Of a DNA stretch of 64,000 bases, positions 54,789 to 62,333 are shown in pieces. The notes beneath the pieces were generated by a model. The model made no database searches. It saw nothing but the letters and a program-made list of their open reading frames with translations, and was not told the origin of the DNA. The translations under genes were made by a program, and so were the position numbers. Source of the DNA: Pontiella desulfatans (lineage in GTDB: Bacteria > Verrucomicrobiota > Kiritimatiellia > Kiritimatiellales > Pontiellaceae); NCBI RefSeq assembly GCF_900890425.1, contig NZ_CAAHFG010000004.1, positions 1 through 64,000 of the forward strand. The letters run 5' to 3'. Position 1 is the first letter of the stretch. Each line of letters starts with the position of its first letter.

Positions 54789-54922
54789 TCCTTTACCTCC
54801 CGGTTCCGAAACGGTTAGGCAACCACGTTGCCCGATCCGCCCGGAAATCCGGAAGTTTTAGTTGGAGTGTTACACTTTTAGACCGCCCCGCCGCCCGGTG
54901 CACTTTTCAACCGGCGTTTACA

Positions 54923-55184
54923 GCTGAATCCTCGAAAATTCTGCAATGTAAGATGTTCAATCATATTTTTGTGGCCAACGTTACTCATGACCCGATTGGG
55001 AATCAGACTCTGCCTTCAAAATCGGGCGTTGTCCAAGTAGGGTCGATGAGCTTGATACTCATCTAAGTCCTCTTAAAAGGACGGTTAATTCCTTAAGCTA
55101 AAGTTAGGTGCCTCCTTCGGGTCAAGGTTGCGGGCTCTCCGCACGAAGGCGGCTCCCAATGGACACTAATCGAAGGAGGCATGG
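54923..55184. other. Gap holding the probable IS110 left end
   Basis: No gene. From about 55108, GTGCCTCCTTCGGGTCAAGG leads through a region with CGAAGGCGGC complementarity to GGAGG before the transposase ATG; this is probably the left end of the truncated IS110 element. IS110 ends lack clear inverted repeats, so the boundary is not certain. Confidence 0.4.
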
Positions 55185-55541
55185 ATGAAGTATTACAAAA
55201 CAACGACGAAATACAACTGCGGAATCGATCTGCATACACGGCAGATGTACATCTGCGTGATGGATCTGGATGGAAAGATCCTGGTTCACCGCAATATCCG
55301 GAACAACGACTTCGGCTTTTTCCTGAAGCTGGTTGAGCCGTACAAGGATGATCTGACGGTGACGTGCGAGAGCTGCTTTGTCTGCTTTGGATTGGCCGAT
55401 GCCTGCGAGGATGCGGGGATCAATTTCGTGCTGGCCCATGCGTACTATGTGAAATCGATTGCGGCGAACAAGCATAAGAACGACAAGGAGGATGCCCGGG
55501 AGCTGGCCGAGTGCCTGCGGAAAAAGGGTCAGGCCGCCTAA
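55185..55541 (+). pseudogene. IS110-family transposase, 3'-truncated
   Basis: The N-terminal 114 residues of a DEDD transposase: YNCGIDLHTRQMYICVMDLD (first D), TVTCESCFVCFGLADACE (E) and NKHKNDKEDARELAECLRKK (D, D). Family members are about 320-340 residues, so the C-terminal serine domain is missing. The frame ends as KKGQAA* inside the 23-bp repeat, exactly as the sulfatase fragment at 49.2 kb does. GGAGG lies upstream of the ATG. Confidence 0.85.
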
Positions 55542-55549
55542 TTCGTCAT
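55527..55549 (+). repeat. 23-bp GGTCAGGCC repeat, copy 3
   Basis: GGTCAGGCCGCCTAA then TTCGTCAT. It gives the IS110 fragment its GQAA* ending. Identical to copy 1 and one base from copy 2. Confidence 0.75.
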
Positions 55550-55943
55550 TTCGGCTTTCAACTCCCATGGCAGGCCGTCTTTTGACTCCTCAACCGCCCG
55601 CACAACGGAAAGCGCCGACGCCGTCGGCGCACTCCAGGGCGGCTGCGCCGCAAAATTATTCTGCCACCAAATCATTCTGTCAAATAATCCGCCCACACCG
55701 TCCTTGCGTTTCCCAGCGCGATGCTTGACCGCCGTAGCCTTGGCGAAGGAGGTTTGCGGCGAATAACGATCCGGTGCGGCGGGCGGATCGGGTGGAATCG
55801 TTGCTGGAGGGACGCACGCCGTGCGCCCGGGCGGACAGCGTCCACCCCTCCACGAACGGCTCGGATGGAACCTCGCCCTCCAATATGTGGAGCGGGCTTT
55901 CTTGCCTGCTCATGGCCGGGCTGGACAGGATTTTGGCAGAATG

Positions 55944-56110
55944 ATTCTCGGTGCGGACGGAGAGATTTTACAGGACGATTTATAACAGGACTATTTCCGG
56001 TGCGGACGGAGAGGTTTTACAGGACGATTAGCGACAGGACTATTTTCGGTGCGGATGAAGAGGTTTTACAGGACTATTAATGACAGGACTATTTCCGGTG
56101 CGGACGCAGG
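55944..56110. repeat. 49-bp tandem repeat, 3.4 copies
   Basis: Units begin at 55944, 55993, 56042 and 56091 (partial), each exactly 49 bp. The unit starts ATTTTCGGTGCGGACGGAGA, continues GGTTTTACAGGACGATTA and ends GACAGGACT. Copies differ by a few substitutions and no indels. There are no unique spacers, so it is a minisatellite-like array and not CRISPR. Confidence 0.85.
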
Positions 56111-56232
56111 GGAAAATAGTGTTCATTCGCGGTTAAGCAAATGATCCTGTCATTCCATTATCCTGTCTTGTGAATTTTGCGCGCAATTGCTGCTCAATTG
56201 TGTGGCCATCACAACGCCTGCGATGCCTTGCT

Positions 56233-56259
56233 GGAGGGGCGGACGGCGTCCGCCCCTCC
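56233..56259. repeat. 12-bp perfect hairpin (GGAGGGGCGGAC)
   Basis: GGAGGGGCGGAC-GGC-GTCCGCCCCTCC, a perfect 12-bp stem with 3-nt loop, 38 bp after the GPH transporter stop. No T-run follows on the minus strand, so it is only a possible transcript end; a related imperfect copy is at about 55806. Confidence 0.6.
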
Positions 56260-56296
56260 ATGAAATACCCTTGCGGCGGCTCGCAGGTTAAATGTT

Positions 56297-57694
56297 CTAG
56301 AGTTCCCCTTCCGCATGCCGTCGCTCCAGCTCCTGTCGGACGCGGGCGGCGCGCTCGGGCGTGATGGGGAAACGGGCAATCAGGATGATCGCAATCAAAA
56401 GCGCGACGGCGGGAACGGCGCCGTGCATGACGCGCAGGCAAAAAATCGCATACGAAGATTGCTCAACCCCTAGCGTTGCGTCGAACCCCGCCGCGTTCAG
56501 CAGGAACCCGGTCAGCAATAGACCCACGGAAATACCGATTTTCAACACATATCCATAAACCGCGCTGAACATGCCTTCGCGCCGTGTACCGTGTTCGAGT
56601 TCATCCTCGTCGCAGATGTCGGCCACCATGGACGAGGTCAGGATCCAAAGGCAGGCGAGACCGGGCGACATCATGGCCAGGCTGAGCAGCTGTAGATACG
56701 GCGCGTCCGGGGTGTAGGTGAAATATTTACTGGCCGCGCCGCACATGGCGATCCCCAGCCCGGCCATCAGCACCCGTTTCTTGCCAAACCGGGAAGCGAA
56801 CCAACTGATGATTGGTGATGCGATGATGCCCCCCATCAGGTGGTAGGTGCTCCCCGCGATACCGAGCATGGTGGAGGCGGCCTTTTTGTCGCCCTCGAAA
56901 ATGTAGTAGATGTTGATGTAGATCCCCATCTGGGTGACCATGAACAATCCGAGGCAGCAAAGCACCAGCGCCAGCATCAGCAAACCGAAGGCGCGGTTCC
57001 GGAACGTGGTGGCCAGACTATCGAACAGGCGAAGCTTCCCCTGCGCGGCGACCTCGCGCGCAAACCGCTCCTTGCAGAATAGGGCAGGAACAACCGTCGT
57101 CAGGATGATCACGCCCGCGATAAACAACGAAACGCTGCGCATGCCGTCGAGCGTATCCGTAAAACAGTCCAACTGGGTGAACTTGAATTGCCATTGGATC
57201 AACAGCCCGGCAATGGCCGCGAACGCAAACTTGAACGCCATAATGCGCGTGCGCTCGTTATAGCTCGGACTCAGCTCGTAACCGAGCGCGTTGAATGGCA
57301 CCGAAAAAACGGAGTATAACGTGTAGAAAGCCAGACTGGCGCCGAGAAACCAGAGAAAATAGCCCGTTTGCGTACTGACGAACGGGAAACGCCACAAAAG
57401 AATAAACAGCAATCCGCCGCCGATGCCCCCGACCAGCATGTAGGGCCGCCGCCGACCGAACCGCGTGCGCGTGTTATCGGAGATCGATCCCATGACCGGA
57501 TCGGTGAACGCATCCCAGAGGCGCGAGATAAAGATCGCTACGCTGATCAGAACCGGATTGATCCCGAGGTGAATGTTCAGCACCTGGTTGGCCATGTTGT
57601 TGACCGCGTTCTGCATCAGCGTGTCGCCTACGCCGCCCACGCCAAACGCCGTCTTGCGCCAAACCGAAACCGCTTTATCCTGCTTTTGAGTCAT
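56297..57694 (-). CDS. GPH-family sugar:cation symporter (MFS)
   Basis: A 465-residue protein with about 12 hydrophobic helices. The glycoside-pentoside-hexuronide signature is clear: GVGGVGDTLMQNAVNNMANQ at the start, SRLWDAFTDPVMGSISDNTRTRFGRRRPYMLVG (the D-P-x-x-G and R-x-G-R-R-R-P-Y motif) and SMVADICDEDELEHGTRREGMF. Such symporters import oligosaccharides or uronates across the inner membrane with Na+ or H+. It is the last gene of the minus-strand operon after GH78, GH3 and a sulfatase remnant, 36 bp after the latter, so it probably imports the products those enzymes release. Confidence 0.9.
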   Translation of the reverse strand: MTQKQDKAVSVWRKTAFGVGGVGDTLMQNAVNNMANQVLNIHLGINPVLISVAIFISRLWDAFTDPVMGSISDNTRTRFGRRRPYMLVGGIGGGLLFILLWRFPFVSTQTGYFLWFLGASLAFYTLYSVFSVPFNALGYELSPSYNERTRIMAFKFAFAAIAGLLIQWQFKFTQLDCFTDTLDGMRSVSLFIAGVIILTTVVPALFCKERFAREVAAQGKLRLFDSLATTFRNRAFGLLMLALVLCCLGLFMVTQMGIYINIYYIFEGDKKAASTMLGIAGSTYHLMGGIIASPIISWFASRFGKKRVLMAGLGIAMCGAASKYFTYTPDAPYLQLLSLAMMSPGLACLWILTSSMVADICDEDELEHGTRREGMFSAVYGYVLKIGISVGLLLTGFLLNAAGFDATLGVEQSSYAIFCLRVMHGAVPAVALLIAIILIARFPITPERAARVRQELERRHAEGEL

Positions 57695-57730
57695 GAAACC
57701 CCAATTCCGCAACACCCATTTCCGGAAACA

Positions 57731-57976
57731 TTATCGACCGTAAAAACGCGAAGAAACAAAGATGCGGAACAAGCCTGTCCAACGCCCTTGCCTCCGTGCG
57801 GGAACCTTCTCCGGCATGAAAGTCAACTCATCCGCATACTCGTCGAAAAGCGCAAGGAATTCACGTGTGTTTTCGGGAAAGTTTTCCGAGAGGTTGCGGG
57901 ACTCTCCGGAATCGTTGGCAAGGTTATGGATTTCGATCGGGGCATTCGAACCAATGAAATTCCACCGCCTCACCGC
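57731..57976 (-). pseudogene. Sulfatase, C-terminal fragment
   Basis: About 81 residues: AVRRWNFIGSNAPIEIHNLA, then NDSGESRNLSENFPENTREF and a short C-terminal tail. The W-x-F-I...IEIHNLA-x-D-x-G-E-x-x-N-L pattern is the standard end of type I sulfatases. There is no start codon in a sensible place, and the fragment overlaps the GH3 stop by 7 bp, as if a deletion joined the GH3 gene end to a sulfatase gene end. It belongs to the operon by position. Confidence 0.8.
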
Positions 57977-60261
57977 GCGGCTATGTTTTTTGAACCGTTA
58001 AGGCGGAAGGCAACGGTTTGATGATCCGCCGAGGATGTACCCACCATGACATGGTAGTCGCCCGGCTCCAGCGTCGGCTTCATATTCATGCCGGTAAAGG
58101 TCAGCATTTCCGGCGTAATTGTGAAGGCGACGCTTTGAGTTTCCCCAGGCTGCAATTCAATCTTCCGGAATCCCTTGAGCTCCTTGTCGGGACGGGTTAC
58201 GGAGCCGATGACATCCTTCACATACAGCTGCACCGTTTCCTTGGCGGCATAGTTTCCGGTGTTGGTTACATCGACGCCTACCGTCAAACGACTGTTCGAA
58301 TCCATCTCGGTTCCGGAGATTTCCGGTTCGCCGTATTTAAACGTGGAATAGCTCAAGCCATGGCCAAACTCGAACAATGGCCCCTTCTTGGAAAAGAGAT
58401 AGTCCTTTTTATAGTTGATCTCTTTCTGGCTGTAATGGAAGGGAAGCTGGCCGATCGTGCGCGGCACGGTTACCGGAAGCTTGCCCGACGGGGAATAGGC
58501 TCCGTAGACCATGTTGGCGACGATCTCCTCCCCGAACTCGCTCAAGTCCCAGCAATCGAGAATGGCGTCGGCCTGCTCCGCAATCACATTGATCGAAAGC
58601 GTGCGGCGATGCTTCAACACAACGACAACAGGCTTGCCCAACGCTTTGATCCGTTTGACCAGTTCATCCTGGCAGCCCACGGGATCGATGCTGTTCCGGT
58701 CGCCGAGCCCCGCTTTGAAATAGGCCTCCTTGGCGGTATATTCATCTCCCCCGAGAAACAGTATGGAGAGGTCGGCATCCCTGGCCTGATTCACCATTTT
58801 TTCGATAATGCCATCGTCCACCTCAACAAGCTTCGGAATACCGGACTGTTCGTCGGTCAGGCAGAACCCCTTCATGGAGGAGAAGGTCACGCCGGGGCCG
58901 GCCGCTTTTTCAAACTGCTTTTCGGCTTCCTGGTCCAGCAACGGACCCAGCAACGCAATTTTTTTATGCTTCGCCCCATTCAGGGGCAGCAGCTGCTTTT
59001 TGTTTTTCAGCAGAATGATCGACTCCCGGTCCATGCGCCGGGCCAATTCGAGCGCGGCGGGCTTGCGGACTTCTTTCCCGACCTCATTGAGATCAACGTA
59101 CGGATTCTCAAAGAGGCCGAGAATAAACTTCGTCCGAAGGACATGACCGACCGAACGGTCGATGAACGGCATGAGTCCCGGATCCTGATTCGCCATCTTC
59201 GTTAAATGCACATAGGCCAGGTCGCTGTATAAATCAATTTCCATTCCGGCCCTCAACGCCATTTCAACGGCGGCTTCGTGCGATTCGGCCACTTTCATGA
59301 AATCGTGCAGACGCGCAATGTCGTTGGAGTCGGAAACGATATAGCCCTTGAAGCCCCACTGGTTGCGGAGCACCTCGGTCAACAGCCATGGATTCGCATG
59401 GCTTGCCACGCCGTTCAGATCGCCGTGCGAAGCCATGATACCCAACGCATGGCCGCGCTGAACGGCCCCTTTGAATGGCGGAAAGATTTCATCGATGAGC
59501 GTCCGGTCGGAAATCTCGATGGCCGCAAAGTTGGACCCGCCGAGCACCTGCCCATAGCCCGCGAAATGCTTGGTCACCGCACCGATATGCGTCGTGTTCC
59601 ATCCGGTTCCGCCATAGCCGCCCTGCACGCCCGTTACGGCGGCAACGATCATTTCGGTGGTCAAATAGGTATCTTCTCCGAGCGCCTCGCTCATACGGCC
59701 GAAGCGTGGATCGCGAACAATGTCCGCCTCCGGAGAATGGCACATGTGCATGCCGCGCAGGCGGGCCTCGCGCCCGATCACATCCCAAACGCTACGGGTT
59801 AGCTCCACATCCCAGGCCGCCGCCATGTTGATCGGCCGCCCGAACCGGGTGCAGCCCTCCGCATCGACCCCGTTATAGGATTCGGTAACGAACAGTGCCG
59901 GAATATTCAGACGGCTCTTTTCAACGATGTATCGCTGCAGCTCGTTGTTCAACTTGGCCGCGCGCAAGGGCGAAATCTCTTCCCCCGGATTCTTGATCCC
60001 CGCAATCCCGTGTTCCAGACGCCCAACCACATCCTCCGACAACACCATTTGGTCGTCGTCGGAAAATTCGATGCCCTTGTTTGCATGGAAGATCCGCATC
60101 TGGGCCACCTTTTCCTCCAGCGTCATCCGCGACAGCAAATCCTCGACGCGCTGATCAACGGGAAGTTTCGCATCCCGATACGGGAGCGATTCCTTCGCAA
60201 GGATCGCCAACGGCATGATCATGCAAACCCCCAGCACCCACTTAAACCGATCAACTGTCAT
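57970..60261 (-). CDS. Secreted GH3-family glycoside hydrolase
   Basis: About 763 residues with a signal peptide (VCMIMPLAILA). The N-terminal GH3 barrel has VTKHFAGYG and the nucleophile aspartate in KGYIVSDSNDIARL (near residue 311), with RGMHMCHSPEADIVRDPRFGR before it. The second alpha/beta sandwich (KKIALLGPLLDQEA...LFLGGDEYTAKE) and the FnIII-like end (FSKKGPLFEFGHGLSYSTFKYGEPEISG) follow, giving the usual beta-glucosidase/beta-xylosidase plan. GGAGG lies 7 nt before the ATG at 60261. The upstream GH78 gene ends 19 bp away, so the two are cotranscribed. Its C-terminus meets the sulfatase fragment. Confidence 0.9.
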   Translation of the reverse strand: MTVDRFKWVLGVCMIMPLAILAKESLPYRDAKLPVDQRVEDLLSRMTLEEKVAQMRIFHANKGIEFSDDDQMVLSEDVVGRLEHGIAGIKNPGEEISPLRAAKLNNELQRYIVEKSRLNIPALFVTESYNGVDAEGCTRFGRPINMAAAWDVELTRSVWDVIGREARLRGMHMCHSPEADIVRDPRFGRMSEALGEDTYLTTEMIVAAVTGVQGGYGGTGWNTTHIGAVTKHFAGYGQVLGGSNFAAIEISDRTLIDEIFPPFKGAVQRGHALGIMASHGDLNGVASHANPWLLTEVLRNQWGFKGYIVSDSNDIARLHDFMKVAESHEAAVEMALRAGMEIDLYSDLAYVHLTKMANQDPGLMPFIDRSVGHVLRTKFILGLFENPYVDLNEVGKEVRKPAALELARRMDRESIILLKNKKQLLPLNGAKHKKIALLGPLLDQEAEKQFEKAAGPGVTFSSMKGFCLTDEQSGIPKLVEVDDGIIEKMVNQARDADLSILFLGGDEYTAKEAYFKAGLGDRNSIDPVGCQDELVKRIKALGKPVVVVLKHRRTLSINVIAEQADAILDCWDLSEFGEEIVANMVYGAYSPSGKLPVTVPRTIGQLPFHYSQKEINYKKDYLFSKKGPLFEFGHGLSYSTFKYGEPEISGTEMDSNSRLTVGVDVTNTGNYAAKETVQLYVKDVIGSVTRPDKELKGFRKIELQPGETQSVAFTITPEMLTFTGMNMKPTLEPGDYHVMVGTSSADHQTVAFRLNGSKNIAAR

Positions 60262-60279
60262 AAAAAAAACCTCCAAACA

Positions 60280-62061
60280 TCATCTGACTTCCAAAGCAAT
60301 ACGCCCTGTCACGGGCTCGTCCAAAATCCATCGGTCGCCCACCTTCGTCGCCTTCACCGGATCCTTCCGCTGAAAGACCCCCGTCGAGCCTTCGACTGCA
60401 GGCAGCTCCAGCCGCGCCCGGACGCCGTCCGGCACCGCGATTCCAATCCGAAACTTTTTGGCGCATTCCCACGTCACCCATACCGGGCCGCGCGGAGTCG
60501 GCACCTTGCCGGTCGCTTCCGAAAGGTTTCCGCACATGGGGCGGATGCGAACGGTGTTCCAGCCGGGTTCGAACGGCTGGACGCCCAGCACGTGGCGTGG
60601 CAACAGGTTGGCGGGCGCGGCGCCCCACGCATGGTTCCAATCCTGGTTCGGCTTATATTTCAGATCCCACGCTTCCCAACTGATCGTTGCACCGCTTTCA
60701 ACCATATGCCTCCAGCTGCGATCGCCCTCGGCGGCGATCAGTTCCAATGCCGCGGCATCCGCACCGTTTTCAAAAAGCGCATCGAGAAAATATTGAGCGC
60801 CGTAGACCGAGCACCCCATGCCCTTGCCCGCTAGCCATTGCACGATTCCATCGCGCGCGCCATCGGGAACCAACCCGAACGCCAGCGGGAAAAAGTTGGC
60901 GTGCATGGCGGAATGATCCGTGCCGATGCCGTCGATGTAGAGCCCGGTCTTGGGATCGAGCAGCTTTTCATTAAACGTTCCGAGCGTGGTCTTCCACATG
61001 GCGCGGAACAAAAGTGCGTCGTTTTCCCGGCCGACCGCTTCGGCCAGCCCTGCCATCAATTCGAGCGAGCGCAAATGGAATGCATTGACGACCGTATTGA
61101 CCGGGGTCATCACATATGCATCGCGCTCCATAGGCGGCCAGTCGACGATATCGTATTTATTGATCTGCCCTTTGTCGCTGACGATCAAGCCGTCGGGCCC
61201 GATCCGTTTCAGCAACAGCTTGCCCTTGAGCGCCTCGTAGCGCGGGGCGAGCCAGTCGGCATCGCCCGTGTGCATCCAGTCGGCATGGGCCATGAAGATC
61301 ATATGCGGCCCCCACTCCGTCGGCCAGGTTCCGTTGATCATTAAATGGTCGTAGGTATCGCGCGCCATCTGGATGTCGGTATCGGTCGTATAGTGGCTGA
61401 GCTGATTAAGGTAGGCGTCGGCCTCGTAGGGAATGCGCTCGCGGTCGCCATCCACATAGAGCCCGGCAAAGGTGGTGGCCTTAATGGAATAGCGGCAGAA
61501 TTCCCAGATGCGGTTGAGCATTTCGTCCGAACATTCAAACATGGCCGCATCATCGTCCCACGTTGAAGCGAACGCCGCTTGGCGAACAATCTGTTCAGGA
61601 AGAAGTTCCCCAGACCAGCCCTCGACCTCCAGCCAACGGAACGGCAGCACGACGCCCCACTCCGGCGGTGTCAGGATTGCCGCCGGATTCGCGCGGATCA
61701 CGCTGACCTGGGAAGTATTGCGTTCGTCCGGTGGCGGCGCGGCGACCACGGGTGCTTTTCCTCTCAGCGCGACCGTGGTCTTGTTGTAACGAACCGTGCC
61801 CTCCGGCGTGCGGTTAACCCGGCCCTCGACAAAATCCTCGCCGAAATGAACGATCACTTCGCCGCGTGCCCCGTCGGGTGGAAGTAGCCGGACATTGCCG
61901 AACGCCACCTTTCCAAAATCGACAATATAAACTCCGGACGCATCCTTCGTGATCTCCACTGGCTTTTCATCCACCAGATGCACCGGCGCGGCATGAACCG
62001 CAACGCCAAGCAACAGCGCGGCGCCCAACCCCGCACATCCTATTCTTCTTCCTAAAAACAT
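60280..62061 (-). CDS. Secreted GH78-like alpha-L-rhamnosidase
   Basis: About 593 residues with a signal peptide (ALLLGVAVHA). A beta-sandwich N-terminal domain is followed by the (alpha/alpha)6 barrel. GLYVDGDRERIPYEADAYLN carries the D-x-x-R-E-x-x-x-Y/E-E-D catalytic-region signature of bacterial rhamnosidases, then PTEWGPHMIFMAHADW, ATISWEAWD and QDWNHAWGAAP, and a C-terminal beta domain. GH78 enzymes remove terminal alpha-L-rhamnose. It is shorter than many GH78 proteins but complete in motif order. It is the first gene of an operon with GH3, a sulfatase remnant and the GPH transporter. Its ATG lies 7 nt after a predicted -10. Confidence 0.85.
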   Translation of the reverse strand: MFLGRRIGCAGLGAALLLGVAVHAAPVHLVDEKPVEITKDASGVYIVDFGKVAFGNVRLLPPDGARGEVIVHFGEDFVEGRVNRTPEGTVRYNKTTVALRGKAPVVAAPPPDERNTSQVSVIRANPAAILTPPEWGVVLPFRWLEVEGWSGELLPEQIVRQAAFASTWDDDAAMFECSDEMLNRIWEFCRYSIKATTFAGLYVDGDRERIPYEADAYLNQLSHYTTDTDIQMARDTYDHLMINGTWPTEWGPHMIFMAHADWMHTGDADWLAPRYEALKGKLLLKRIGPDGLIVSDKGQINKYDIVDWPPMERDAYVMTPVNTVVNAFHLRSLELMAGLAEAVGRENDALLFRAMWKTTLGTFNEKLLDPKTGLYIDGIGTDHSAMHANFFPLAFGLVPDGARDGIVQWLAGKGMGCSVYGAQYFLDALFENGADAAALELIAAEGDRSWRHMVESGATISWEAWDLKYKPNQDWNHAWGAAPANLLPRHVLGVQPFEPGWNTVRIRPMCGNLSEATGKVPTPRGPVWVTWECAKKFRIGIAVPDGVRARLELPAVEGSTGVFQRKDPVKATKVGDRWILDEPVTGRIALEVR

Positions 62062-62068
62062 GCGGATA

Positions 62069-62122
62069 AAAATACAGCGGCCGGACTCCCCAGCCAATCC
62101 ATGAGGATTTCACATTGTTGAA
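62069..62122 (-). promoter_or_regulatory. Regulon promoter 5 (TTCAACAATGTGAA element)
   Basis: Minus strand: TTCAACAATGTGAA (62122-62109), 11 nt, TTGGCT, 17 nt, TATTTT, 7 nt, ATG at 62061. It would drive the GH78-GH3-transporter operon, and as at promoter 2 the start codon lies at the predicted transcription start. Confidence 0.75.
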
Positions 62123-62189
62123 ACAAAATGTGTAAGGCATTTCGCAAGTCGACGCCCCGCAGGACGATACGCCACCGTCCCGGCACGCA

Positions 62190-62215
62190 TTATCACACCT
62201 TATGAGGTGTGATAA
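62190..62215. repeat. 11-bp perfect hairpin between operons
   Basis: TTATCACACCT-TATG-AGGTGTGATAA. It lies between the stop of the last modular gene (62334) and regulon promoter 5. A run of A follows on the plus strand, so on the minus strand the T-run precedes the stem; it is not a standard terminator but could be an operator. Confidence 0.55.
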
Positions 62216-62333
62216 AAAAACACCCGAGGGAACGGCAGCTCTGTGGCTCCGTGTCCTCTGGCATAGCGGGTGGTTAAGCCCGCAGGCATCCAGCCTGCCC
62301 CGCCGCCATGCAGGGCTGTTCCCTACAAACCAC

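Larger units (their letters stand above)
52413..54922 (-). mobile_element. IS21-family insertion sequence, copy 2
   Basis: 2510 bp, same ends, gene order and orientation as copy 1. The flanks (CCCATC left, GCTGAA right) show no target duplication, and cross-comparison with the copy 1 flanks gives no match either. The copies differ at scattered sites, more in the 5' part of istA, so they are not products of a very recent duplication. Confidence 0.93.
55550..56296. other. Gene-free region with several repeat types
   Basis: About 750 bp without a gene. It contains the GC-rich palindromic repeat (copy 2, 55612-55651), a GGAGGGACGCACGCCGTGCG palindromic piece near 55806, the 49-bp tandem array (55944-56110) and a GGAGGGGCGGAC hairpin (56233-56259). 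Confidence 0.6.

Noticed and set aside
21777-54922. Classical composite transposon between the IS21 copies
   Set aside because: No target duplication at the outer ends, and the enclosed block mixes island debris with a glycan locus that continues outside it; kept only as a possible recombination unit.
54938-54951. Sixth regulon element (TTCTGCAATGTAAG)
   Set aside because: Only 10 of 14 positions match, it is on the opposite strand and has no correctly spaced -35 box.
55944-56110. CRISPR array
   Set aside because: The whole 49-bp unit repeats without unique spacers, and no cas genes are nearby.
62190-62215. Rho-independent terminator
   Set aside because: On the strand of the nearby gene the T-run lies before the stem, not after it.
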